Below, in pieces: positions 45,501-56,280 of a DNA stretch of 64,000 nucleotides (position 1 is its first letter; each line of letters opens with the position of its first letter). Source of the stretch: Lampris incognitus. Its lineage: Eukaryota > Chordata > Actinopteri > Lampriformes > Lampridae. Below the pieces are notes generated by a model. The model was not told the DNA's origin, searched no databases, and saw only the letters and a list, made by a program, of their open reading frames with translations. The stretch spans positions 34,891,095 through 34,955,094 of the forward strand of contig NC_079214.1 of assembly GCF_029633865.1 (NCBI RefSeq), written 5' to 3'. The position numbers were made by a program, and so were the translations under genes.

Positions 45501-46935
45501 ATTAACGAGTGCTCTAATTGAAAATATTTCAGCATTGAATAGAAAACTACCAACTAGAGCCATGTACACATGGCTATAAGGTGCTCCAGTGCTTATTTAA
45601 GTTGTGTCTCTTGACCTAGCATTCTTCAAGCATCCTGCCAGGGTTCGGTAAAGCCAAAACTGTTGGCCCACAACAGGAAACCTATAGCCCTGGCTATCAG
45701 GAGCAGCTTCCTTCACAAAATGCCAGAGTCATAACTTTGAGCAAGGTTTCGCCCATTTCCTGCTGCAGGAGGGGAAACGTTTGGCTGTCCCATTCCCCAG
45801 AAGAGCTCCCATCCCTGTGGCGGTGATGACATCAGTCTGGGGGGAGAAGAACCTTCCTTTTGCAGAGAACAGGCAGGGCCCTTTGTCACGATTCCCACGC
45901 AGACATAAAAATGACCTTTTCCATATAAGCAAACTCCTCTTATTCACCTTGTAGGGTAGTCACATTGAACCTGGTTGTGCTGTACAACGCTTGTGAAGTA
46001 GACACATAGAATGAAATTAGTCTGTTTAACAGGAAAAGTCCCAAGTTTACAGGTGGGTTGCAGTAACCAGGGCAGAGCTAACTGATCCCATATGCATTAT
46101 TGATGGATCTGGTAGATCAGATGACAGCATTGACACCAGCTGGCTGAGCGTGTATGGATAATACCACAAGCGCCGCAGTTAGAAAGAATAGGCAGATATC
46201 TGACACACATTATTACTGTCATTACACCCTATCCAGTAATGTTGCGCAGTTTGGATGGGAGGAATGACATTGTGTCCTGATCTTATAATCAGGTTTTATG
46301 AATACAGGTCTTGACCCCTTCAAGTAGATCTTTGCAAACATCCACCTGGGTATTACAAGTTTCAAGTTGATCGTCCTGTGCAACTGCTACACATGATTCA
46401 GCCAGTGCAATCAACTGCTTGTTAATGTTCACAACATCCAATTTGAAAATAAGATTTTCAAAAAATATTTAAGGTGAAAATACAAAATAAAGATAAAAAT
46501 GTTAAGGATAAAAAAATATGGCAGATACAAACTCTGGCTTTGCTGTGCATACCACTGTATAATTTGTAAATGTGAATGTGCAATCATGCAGTTGACATGA
46601 AATCAATAATAGTGCATTGACAATGTACAGCTGATGGGTCGTTAAAGACAATACAGTAACTATTTCGCTTTATAGAATAGCATTGAGTGTGCAAAACTGC
46701 AGTGCTATCAACTGCAATTGGTTTCAGGTACACTCAAATGTGCAATTTCATTTCAAAATCCAGATCCTTGTCAACACTCCTGGTCAAGGAAGTTCTGTAA
46801 ATGAGGTCTTTCACTTCCCAACAAGGAAGACTTTAACCTGATGTCACAAGGTAAACTGGGGAAACTGACTTCTTTCTATATAGCCGTTAAGCAAGTGGAA
46901 GCGAAGGGACTCTTTCACACATCTACCTAAAATCT
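45501..46935. other. intergenic, no recognised feature
   Basis: Nothing beyond short random ORFs. Confidence 0.4.
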
Positions 46936-47225
46936 AACTAAAATGCAGGAGGTCTCCATCTGTTTGTATGTCTGTTCTTCGCTTTTCTCGACAACTGTTC
47001 ATCCGATCAATATCACACTTGGCGAGTGTATTGCTGATGACCCAAGGAAGTGCGGCGTCGAGTGTGAAGTTGTTTGGATGAGCGGTTCTCGAGAAAGCTG
47101 CAAGCAGCAATACTGGAGGCCAAGCAATCGGCCCGTTCCGAACAGGCACGTTTTGAATGGGCACTGCATTAGTCACAAAAGTTTTGTCCAAAATGATAAC
47201 AGGGTAAGGGGTTGGCATAGCTTAT
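46936..47225. repeat. probable dispersed repeat of unknown class
   Basis: A 285-base stretch is open in a long frame on both strands (94 codons each). It has a base composition and CpG content (ttctcgacaactgttcatcc, gcggcgtcgagtgtg, aatcggcccgttccgaacag) unlike its AT-rich surroundings. I cannot assign a protein. It looks like a fragment of a dispersed element. Confidence 0.4.
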
Positions 47226-48036
47226 AATCCAGTTTTACTGTGGAAGACAGCTAAAACCTGACAGCCACCATGGCCCTGCCACTACAGTAACACACACGTG
47301 CGCACACACGGACACATTAGAATGAAACTGGAGCCCATAATGTTGTTAACCTCATATGCTTCAAAATGCTCCTTTCTTGGACCCCCTCAGTATACTGATA
47401 ATGATGTTACTAATGGTTCATGAACAAAATGATGGTTTATGGGTAAACTGATAGTGACTGACGGTGAACCGGAGCCATTATTGCAGGTGAAGCAGAGCCG
47501 TTGTTCACTAGATTTTGACATCTGCTCTCTGTGTTTCACAGCAAACACCCTTCATTCGAGTTCAGCCGCAGAATGTGGAAACTTGGCTGTCACTCAAGTC
47601 CATTTTTAATTCCAGGCCCGCCCCTCCTTGGCCCACGCCAACGGTGAGAGTCTGTGGTACATAGCTGAACTTTGACCCCTATCTTCATCCGTGTCGGGGC
47701 CTTATTTTTTGCCCAGGACCTGAGGCCGAGACGCTAGGCTGTATATGAAACACTCACACCACCAACTGCCAGCTGAGTGAAAAAAATCCTCTAGCTACAT
47801 TTACTGTTGTTTGAGTTTTAATTTTTCTTTTTGGACAGAATACTTGGAGAGCTTACTACTGTTGAGCATGTAGTGTGTGCTTTCTGGAACGGTCCCACCC
47901 CCAATCTCTCCCACACCACACGCACACACACACACATACTCCAGGACCTTTCCCACCCTTCCCCTGTCCATGTCCTGTCCCTGACTGAAGAGACCCTTGT
48001 TGCCCTGCCTTCTATTGTCCATGCTAGCCACACATA
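47226..48036. other. intergenic with short CA runs
   Basis: No gene recognised; (CA)n at 47919-47938. Confidence 0.4.
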
Positions 48037-48415
48037 CACTACCGTTCAAAAGTTTGGGATCACCCAAACAATTTCGTGTTTTCCATGAAAAGTCACACTT
48101 ATTTACCACCATATGTTGTGAAATGAATAGAAAATAGAGTCAAGACATTGACAAGGTTAGAAATAATGATTTGTATTTGAAATAAGATTTTTTTTACATC
48201 AAACTTTGCTTTCGTCAAAGAATCCTCCATTTGCAGCAATTACAGCATTGCAGACCTTTGGCATTCTAGCTGTTAATTTGTTGAGGTAATCTGGAGAAAT
48301 TGCACCCCACGCTTCCAGAAGCAGCTCCCACAAGTTGGATTGGTTGGATGGGCACTTCTTTGAGCAGATTGAGTTTCTGGAGCATCACATTTGTGGGGTC
48401 AATTAAATGCTCAAA

Positions 48416-48570
48416 ATGGCCAGAAAAAGAGAATTTTCATCTGAAACTTGACAGTCTATTCTTGTTCTTAGAAATGAAGGCTATTCCATGCGAGAAATTG
48501 CTAAGAAATTGAAGATTTCCTACACCGGTGTGTACTACTCCCTTCAGAGGACAGCACAAACAGGCTCTAA
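48416..48570 (+). pseudogene. Tc1 transposase N-terminus, left arm
   Basis: MARKREFSSET, then a TGA at 48449-48451, then SILVLRNEGYSMREIAKKLK and a helix-turn-helix. It is the mirror copy of the right-arm frame, cut at the loop. Confidence 0.85.
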
Positions 48571-48854
48571 CAGGTACTATTTAATGAAGATGCCAGTTGG
48601 GGACCTGTGAGGCGTCTGTTTCTCAAACTAGAGACTCTAATGTACTTATCTTCTTGCTCAGTTGTGCAACGCGGCCTCCCACTTCTTTTTCTACTCTGGT
48701 TAGAGCCTGTTTGTGCTGTCCTCTGAAGGGAGTAGTACACACCGGTGTAGGAAATCTTCAATTTCTTAGCAATTTCTCGCATGGAATAGCCTTCATTTCT
48801 AAGAACAAGAATAGACTTTCGAGTTTCAGATGAAAGTTCTCTTTTTCTGGCCAT
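48567..48854 (-). pseudogene. Tc1 transposase N-terminal DNA-binding part, right arm
   Basis: A 95-codon open frame from the ATG at 48854. It carries the first helix-turn-helix (RNEGYSMREIAKKLKISYTG), the GRPR-type AT-hook (RKRSGRPRCT) and the start of the second HTH (SLRNRRLTGPQLASSLN). All DDE catalytic residues are missing. It reaches across the loop into the left arm. Confidence 0.87.
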
Positions 48855-49233
48855 TTTGAGCGTTTAATTGACCCCACAAATGTGATGCTCCAGAAACTCA
48901 ATCTGCTCAAAGAAGTGCCCATCCAACCAATCCAACTTGTGGGAGCTGCTTCTGGAAGCGTGGGGTGCAATTTCTCCAGATTACCTCAACAAATTAACAG
49001 CTAGAATGCCAAAGGTCTGCAATGCTGTAATTGCTGCAAATGTAGGATTCTTTGACGAAAGCAAAGTTTGATGTAAAAAAAATCTTATTTCAAATACAAA
49101 TCATTATTTCTAACCTTATCAATGTCTTGACTCTATTTTCTATTCATTTCACAAAATATGGTGGTGAATAAGTGTGACTTTTCATGGAAAACACAAAATT
49201 GTTTGGGTGATCCCAAACTTTTGAACGGTAGTG

Positions 49234-50164
49234 TACATACACCCACACACAAACATGCACACACACGCACATACACACATACAAATGAGGTAGAACAGGG
49301 CCTCAGTCCGTCATTATTTTAACATTATCAAACACCCAGAACCACCTGCTGCTCTGACAGTCCTGACCTCGTCCTCCACTTCTATGGGAAAGTGTGTTCG
49401 AATGACAGATGTGTGCGATTTCCAGCCGACATGAGCACAATTTGTGTGTTCTGTTTCTAACAGGAGTGCAGAATCAGAGGGTGTTTTCTTTACCTTCACT
49501 TCCTCTTGTGTCCTGCGATATCCTGGAGGTGAAGGGTGGGTGATGGTGCAGCCAGTGGAGCGTGGAAACCAGACGCTGTAACAGCAGCAGCAGCTCCAAA
49601 CTGATGTTACCAGATACGCTTTTAAGGCCTCAAATGAAATCTGTCTGGTTATGCCTCAAGTTTCTGGATTAACTAGAGCTTTAATTGTACGGAGTGGCAC
49701 CTCAGCGTCATGGGTCAAACATGGATTTGCACTGTGTGAAATAATGCTATTAAAACTGTGGATTTTAACTGTTGATAGTTCTATTTTAAAGATTATTAAA
49801 TATCCTGTGGATGTTTGGAAGTGCAACAGAATCAGCTCTTTCCATTTCAATAGCACTGTCAGTATTATGCCGTTTTTAAACTTATTTTGCATTATTTCTA
49901 GCTATCTATTTTTATTCTATCCACATTTTATTATCTTTCTATTTATCAAAAGCTATTTATTTTACTGTTCCGTTCTAGGTTACAATCTTACTGTAGTTTG
50001 AATGACTACACTTTAAATGTCCTTTCATTTGTTCTTGTTGGATAAATGTATAATTGCATATTGGCCTGTGTGTGGTCAAGTACCATTCTGGCTTTACAGG
50101 TTCTTGTGTCTCCATTGATTCCGGTTTGCAGTTATTTAAAACATTTGATGCAATAACGAAATCA
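49234..50164. other. intergenic, no recognised feature
   Basis: AT-rich; a (CA)-rich run at 49236-49282. No gene. Confidence 0.35.
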
Positions 50165-50189
50165 ATGTGTGTATTTGTGGGTGTGTGTT

Positions 50190-50239
<50 letters not shown>

Positions 50240-50341
50240 TGTGTGTGTATTTGCACGTGTGTGTGCACTTATGAATGTTGATGTGCGTACATGTGTGTAT
50301 GTGTGTGCGCGCGCATGTGTGTGTGTGTGTGTGTGTGTGTT
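50165..50341. repeat. (GT)n microsatellite, interrupted
   Basis: Two GT blocks (50165-50250 and about 50285-50341). Confidence 0.95.
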
Positions 50342-50668
50342 AATGTGAACCAGCAGTAACTCTCTGTTCTGGGAACATTCACAGGGTGTGATGTCATCCT
50401 GCCATGCCGTCCCCCCCTTTTTCTGTCTTCCGAAAAAAAAAAAAAACTCCTTCATGTTATCCTTGCTATCAGAACCCTTAGATATCCATGTTTCACGTCT
50501 GGTTAGACCGTTATAGCATTACAAATGTGCATAATGGATGGATTTTGCAACAGAAAATACTGTGATTTCAAGGAACTGGATGAAACTACAGCAACGACTG
50601 GAAGAGGAGTATTTACCATGGGTAAATGAGCAAAGTATATACTGCTCAGCTGTGATATCTTAAATCAG

Positions 50669-50720
50669 AGAGAGAGAGAGAGAGAGAGAGCAACAGAGAG
50701 AGAGAGTGGGGAGAGAGAGA
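50669..50720. repeat. (GA)n microsatellite
   Basis: GA runs interrupted by caaca and tggg. Confidence 0.9.
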
Positions 50721-51255
50721 ATTACGCTTTTAAAAATAAGCTAAGCTGAGCCCAACCCTCCAGCCTTTGTCTGCCCACCCAGAGATGGAAGTTGAATCCA
50801 CTCGCACATCACAGAACAGGGCTAGCTGTGCTCAGGTCAAGTCAAGTCAGTTCGAGTAAAGTTTATTTGTATATTCTAAAAACACAGTTGCATTCTCACA
50901 GTTGCAGGCTTTACATTCGTACAATGAAAAACAGGTAGATACAGTAGAGAACAAGGGGCAGCTCCCTCTATTCCTCAGACTCTCAATTCAGGTCAGGGCC
51001 AGAGAGAGAGAACAGAGCGAGGGTTTCCTGCTCCCAGGCTGTTTATTGAGGATGTTTTTGCCCCCCCTCGCCCCCTCTGAGGTGTGGTCCATTTCCTTCT
51101 GACAGCACAGCACAGTGTGCACAAGCAGAACCTTTCTACTGCACACTGCTAGTTCACAGTTCACCGAGTTTAGTTCCCAAATGAAAGGCCATGTTAACAA
51201 CCAAATCCTTGTTCGACAAAAACGAGTTTTCATATTTGTCAGATATTATCCAGGC
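50721..51255. other. intergenic, no recognised gene
   Basis: Contains caagtcaagtcag / agtttatttgta near 50838-50870, the kind of low-copy repeat common in fish. No gene seen. Confidence 0.35.
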
Positions 51256-52095
51256 TTATGAATCACCTCGTGTCCTCCGTTCTCGAGATGCAGGTCTCAG
51301 CTCTGTCCCCAGAATTATGTAAAAAGCAGTCTGCAGGATGCAGAGCCTTTTGTTACCGCGCCCCCTTTCTTTGGAATAGTCTCCTGGCTGACGTCAGAGT
51401 CTGATCCTGTAGACTCTTTCAGATCTAACTTCAAAACCCATCTTTTCTCGTTACCTTTCAAGTAGTAATTTTACTTCTTTGGTAATCTGACTTCCCTCTG
51501 AGCCTTGTGACAATTATCCTCTATTTGGAGGGTCTCAGTCTCAATGTATTTATGACTGTCCTAGCAGTAATCACCTCATTCCAACCTTCTGTTTATGTCT
51601 CTGACAGCCATGAGCACATGACTGCCCATGTTGTGTGCTTGTCTCCCTTTCTTTTGCTCTCTCTCTCTCATTTTCTCTCTCCCATTCAGGACCAAGGTTG
51701 TTTTTCTATGGACTGTCTAATGATCTTATGATTACCACCCCCCCCCCCCCCGTCTGTGCTTCATCCTGTCTTCCCTTTGATCACAGTCCCCATCCTCCTG
51801 GAGATTTAAGCTATCGTTTGCATTGTTCTTGGTCATAATTGCTTTTGCATCTTTCGTTTTGGCTATAACTGATTTGCATCCCTCTCACTCAGACCTTCGC
51901 TCTTCTTCTTTCTCCCTCTGTGTTAAAACTGCCTTGGTCTGCCTCCTCTATATTCTCTCTCCTGGGCTCTATTGAGCGGAGCTGGTTTTATGGTGTGGGG
52001 TCCTTCCGACTCTTGACTGCATCTGTTTTTTATATATATATTCGTGAGGCGAATGTGTATACTATATATATGAAATAAAGCGCTTGCCGCTTGCC
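51256..52095 (+). mobile_element. non-LTR LINE, 3' end (Rex1/L2-like)
   Basis: The short coding remnant (cgcgccccctttctttggaat, 51358-51378) corresponds to the RAPxLWNSL motif, with the SDSV-F-S-LKTHLF-type end near 51395-51450 in broken frames. The remaining 600 bases are a T/C-rich 3' UTR, with a C14 run at 51737-51751, ending near gaaataaag. Confidence 0.55.
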
Positions 52096-52109
52096 GTAGG
52101 AGGAATTTA

Positions 52110-52540
52110 CTGGTGGCAGCCCCCTTCCTGCTCTGTCGTCACTTTACCAAAAAAATTAAAAAATGGCGAGCGACGAGACCACCGACAGCAGTTTTGAGGT
52201 TGAGGATGTGGAAGTGGAAGACGATTCCTCTTTCTCAGTGGAAGTTGACTACTCGCCTCACGAATATGTTGCTCAGCCAATACAGCCGTATTCCTTCGAG
52301 CCAAAAGGGTGCGTCTCCGGTTTTATAGCGTCCCGCTACGGACACTTCCTCTATGCTAATGTAATTCGTGACGTGAAAGTTACCACATTTTCGCCAACCG
52401 GAAATCAGTTACTCGACCGATATCTCTCGTCTGGCCATAAATGTGATTTTAGGGCTACCGCTTGTCTCATCGATCACATCCACACTCCTTACATCGATTA
52501 ACAACAGGAAAAGTCGGATTTTGATGCAAGTATCTCTAAG
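52110..52540 (+). mobile_element. non-autonomous element with P2X7-like ORF
   Basis: The ORF at 52163-52501 (112 codons) has an acidic N-terminus (DETTDSSFEVEDVEVEDDSS) and then PYSFEP, an arrangement I associate with P2X7-receptor-like ORFs carried by fish transposons. The cysteine-rich domain of that family is not reached. The 3' part matches the copy at 3735-4335. It lies inside the outer gypsy 5' LTR, of which only the last 49 bases (52541-52589) remain to its right. Confidence 0.45.
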
Positions 52541-52943
52541 TAAAGCTTTCTTATTATAAAGTACGCGAGTCGTTCAAGGTACTCCATTTTTGGCGACGAG
52601 GATAAAACGGGAGAGAGAAGGATGAAGTTTAGGCGAGTAAAACTAGATCTGATCGTTGCTTGCTAGGTATTTGAGCTGACGTTACGTTCATGAGTTCGAG
52701 TGAGAACACCGACTGAGGAAACGGCGCCATGGCTACGTTTGGGACTATCAGTGAGTTTGTGGAGGAGAACGAGGACTGAACGGAATATGTGGAAAGGCTG
52801 GGGCACCTTTTCTCTGCTAACGGAATTACCGATGAGCATAAACAGCGCTCAATTCTACTGAGTGCGTATGCTGCGAAGACGTACAAATTGATGAGGAATT
52901 TGGCGACACCACAGAAACCGGGCGACCTCTCATTTGATGAGCT

Positions 52944-53142
52944 TGTAGTGACCTACTTTGAGGTTAGATATCCACCATGTGGAAGAGACGGTCCCTTTAA
53001 GACAGTGGGTTCAGGGGTTAGCAGGGGGGATTGTGGGCAGACTTAGGGGCGTGGTTTTGGATATACAAATCTGTTGACCAGAAGTTAGGCTGTGTGGTCA
53101 AAAGGATAAGCGGTCTCGTCTCCCCTTCTTACATCCTCCACA
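52944..53142 (+). repeat. Gypsy-5 5' LTR
   Basis: Matches 58078-58299 with many substitutions and a 23-bp gap. Confidence 0.85.
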
Positions 53143-53163
53143 TTGGTGACCCTGACGTGAGCC

Positions 53164-53860
53164 ATGGAGAACGAAGCTACCAGTGCAGCGGCAGTGGCTA
53201 ACGCCGTTTCGCTCAAACTGCCCGACTTCTGGGAGACGGCTGCGGCAGCATGGTTCGCTCTCATCGAAGCCCAGTTCGCGATTAGGAACATCACCGTGGA
53301 TGAGATCAAGCACTACTACGTCGTGGCGGCACTCGGAACATCTACGGCGTCACGGATATTGGGCCTGCTGCAAGCCCCGCCGCCCGTGGATAAGTACGCT
53401 ACAATTAAGAGACACTTGCTGCAGGCTTTGAGCTAGCAGAGGTGGAGCGGGCGGACTGGTTGTTTTCGCTGCAAGGCTTGGGAGACGGCAAGCTATCGGA
53501 GCTAAAGGACAAGATGCTGGCTATGCTGGGTTCGTGCGACCGCGCCTTCCTTTTCGACCAGCTGTTCCTCCGTCAGCTCCCCTCGCACGCCCGTGCTGCC
53601 TTGGCTAGCTTCAAGTTGTCCACCACCAAAAACTGACAGGATTTTTCTGGCCAGCCGACAGCAATGTGCGGCCGCTCTGCTGCCTGCCCACGCTCTTCCA
53701 CCACCGCCGGTTGAGGCTGCGGGCGTCGCCGCGGCAGCAGTTTCTCGTCGGCAGCGGTACTCAGGGGAACTGTGCTTCTACCATGCTAGGTTTGGAGCCA
53801 AAGCCAAGCAATGCCGTGCACAATGCGCTTTCTGCGGGGCGGGAAAAGCCAGGGCCACCG
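53164..53860 (+). pseudogene. Gypsy-5 gag
   Basis: Starts 7 bases past the primer site region with MENEATSAAAVANAVSLKLP, then WETAAAAWFALIEAQFAIRN and YYVVAALG. A frameshift near 53432 leads to VERADWLFSLQGLGDGKLSE and FLRQLPSHARAAL. This is the capsid pattern of the gypsy group whose primer site is TGGTGACCC. A stop follows at 53634. Confidence 0.82.
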
Positions 53861-55033
53861 CTCAGTAGTAGCCTCCGGCCGGCGGTTGCTAGTTGATTCG
53901 GGCGCGCAGCGGAGCATCCTCCCTGCGACAGCAGTGGGCGCGGTGGCCAGCGGATTCGGCCCCCCCGTAGATGCTGCCAACGGCACCCCCGTCCGCACCT
54001 ATGGCACGAGGTATGTGGAGGTGGTTTTTGGAGGTCGGCGGTTCGGCTGGGACTTTGTGATGGCGAAGGTGTCCATTCCCCTCCTGGGTGCGGATTTCCT
54101 GCGCGCTTATGGACTGTTGCAGGACGTTAAAAACCCTCGCTTGATTGACGCCGTCTCCTTCTGCTCCTACCCATGTACACTGGCGGAGGCGGGTCCCATC
54201 GGGTTGTCCAATATGCTTGCCACCGGGGATGAATTTCAGCGTCTGCTTGCTGAGTTTCCGGACCTCACAACACCCATCTTCTCATCACCAAGCACGGAGT
54301 GGAACACTACGTCACCACCACTGGCCCCCAAGTCTATGCCCGTGCACAGCACCTCGACCCAGCCAAGCTCGCCATCGCCAGGGGAGAGTTTGCCAACATG
54401 GAGCGCCTTGGCATCGTGCGCTGCTCCGACGGTCCATGGACCTCCCCCCTGTATATGGTCACAAAGGCTAACTGTGGTTGGCGCCCATGTGGTGATTACC
54501 ACCGCCTCAACAACGCCACAATGCCAGACTGCTACCCTGTTCCGCACATCCAGGATTTTTCCGTGCACTTGGCAGGGGCAGTCATTTTCTCCAAGGTAGA
54601 CCTCGTGCGCGGATACCACCAGGTGCCGGTCTGCCTGCAGCATGTGCCGAAGACGGCAGTAGTCACGCTGGTCGGCCTGTTCGAATTTCTGAGGATGTCA
54701 TTTGGGCTCAAGGGGGCTGCACAGACCTTTCAGCGGCTCATGGACTCTGCTGCAGGGTATGTCGTTCCTGTTCGTTTACCTGGACAACATTTTCGTGGCC
54801 AGCATGTCTGCGGCGGAGCACCTGGTCCACCTCTGGCAGCTGTTCAAGTGGCTCAGCCAGCGTGGGCTTATTGTCAACCCGGCAAAGTGCCAGTTGGGCC
54901 TGCCAGCCATTGACTTCCTCGGGCACAGGGTTACAAAGTACAGAGTAAACCCCCTCCCTGACAAGGTGGACGCCGTGGCCAGATTCCCACGCCCAAACAC
55001 GGTGAAGTCCTTGCAGGATTTCCTGGGCATGGT
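53861..55033 (+). pseudogene. Gypsy-5 protease and RT
   Basis: Retropepsin RRLLVDSGAQRSILPA, LLGADFLRAYGLL; RT GIVRCSDGPWTSPLYMVTK, WRPCGDYHRLNNATMPD, FSKVDLVRGYHQVPV and FLRMSFGLKGAAQTF. The catalytic box reads YLDN instead of YLDD (near 54777-54788), so a catalytic Asp is lost. Frameshifts near 54290 and 54760. The frame ends at the hAT target repeat. Confidence 0.85.
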
Positions 55034-55499
55034 TAGGGATGGGTATCGTTAGGATTTTATCGATACTACTACTCTTATCGGTACTGCTTATCGGTTCGGT
55101 GCTTTATCGATACTCTTATCGGTTCTTTTTGATTATTATGCAAGAAAAAAAGACACTTAATTAAGAACAGAATCGACATTGCTTTATTATTCTATTATAT
55201 AACTTTATATAAATATAAACAAATATTATTTATTCAGCAGCAACAGCAGCATCAATGTTTTAAATGCGTCTGAATTATACACTTTATAGTCAACATTCAA
55301 CAACAACAAATAAGATAAAAAATAAAAGTAGATAAAGATAAAGAAAAAAATATATATATTAAAAATAAATTTTTACAGCAAAAGGCTAACGGAAGTTCAA
55401 ACAAACAAGAACCTAGAACATTATCCTAACAGTTCTTCTGCGGAAAAATCAACATATCTGCCTTCTCCGGCAGGAGTCGTGATCTCTCCTGACTTATAG

Positions 55500-55740
55500 T
55501 GTCCCCGGCTATTAGCCTAGCTAACTCCGTATCTATGGCTTATATATTTGTAGCTAAACAATTAGCTAAGCAATTATATCTTACTTATTGGCCTATTCGT
55601 AATAATTCGTTATTAGCCTAGCTAACGCCGTATCTATGGCTTATATATTTGTAGCTAAACAATTAGCTAAGCAATTATATTTTATTTATTGGCCTATTCG
55701 TAATAATTCGTTATTAGCCTAGCTAACTCCGTATCTATGG
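55500..55740. repeat. tandem duplication inside the hAT
   Basis: A unit of about 110 bp (tagcctagctaac-ccgtatctatgg ... aataattcgttat) occurs twice with a third partial start. Confidence 0.8.
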
Positions 55741-55975
55741 CTCATACGGCTTACCTGCAGTGGACGTGGATGGAACACTACGAGCAAAGCAGTGGAAAAC
55801 GCCGCATTTCTGCAGATTAATACCATGTTTCGACAAAAGATGTTTCGCCAGATTGCTTGTATCGCCACCCTTACTGGCAAATGATTTGTTGCACTTGTGG
55901 CAACGAGCGTTGTTGTCATCGACTTTTGAAAAATATACCCAAACTTTTGAACGTTTAGTTCTCTCCGCCATGATG
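55735..55975 (-). pseudogene. BED zinc finger of the hAT element
   Basis: RSKVWVYFSKVDDNNARCHK then CNKSFASKGGDTSNLAKHLLSKH: the BED pattern with Cx2C and Hx4-5H as in ZBED proteins and hAT transposases. The frame ends soon after, with no further transposase homology. Confidence 0.85.
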
Positions 55976-56280
55976 AGCCCTTGAGCAGAGCTGTCTGTGC
56001 GTGTGTGAGCGAGTGTGTGGAGCACAGCACAGCCCCGCCCCTCGCGCAGTAAGAGAGAGAGAGACAGAGTGATGGAGAAAACGGCGAACAAGATTATGTT
56101 CGCGACGTTTAAATTCCTCGAAAAACACAATTGCCACATTATAAATCTCACTCCATGATTTCTCGAGTACCTACCGAATACCGATAGCAGAACCGAAAAC
56201 GTCGGATCTTAAAAATGCTCCGGTTTTTACTAATTTAGAACCGGTTCCCGTTTAGAACCGGGTTTCGGGGGGCATCCCTA

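Larger units (their letters stand above)
48037..49233. mobile_element. Tc1/mariner-derived foldback with 534-bp arms
   Basis: It begins and ends with the inverted terminus cactaccgttcaaaagtttggg, next to a TA on each side (48035-48036 and 49234-49235). The left arm (48037-48570) and right arm (48700-49233) are near-identical inverted copies of the 5' end of one Tc1 element, each with the transposase start. The loop is 129 bp (48571-48699). A normal Tc1 element of about 1.3-1.6 kb would have one transposase and short terminal repeats, so here the 3' half has been replaced by a second, inverted 5' half. Confidence 0.9.
55034..56280 (-). mobile_element. hAT-family non-autonomous transposon with BED-finger exon (1247 bp)
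   Basis: Perfect 8-bp duplication GGCATGGT at 55026-55033 and 56281-56288. Termini TAGGGATG and CATCCCTA. The interior carries several gaaccgg/gatac repeats near both ends, one BED-type zinc finger on the minus strand, and a ~110-bp tandem duplication at about 55500-55740. No transposase catalytic region. Confidence 0.92.

Noticed and set aside
45500..46930. Possible additional host exons between tlnrd1 and the Tc1 foldback
   Set aside because: ORFs are short, without splice-site support or recognisable motifs.
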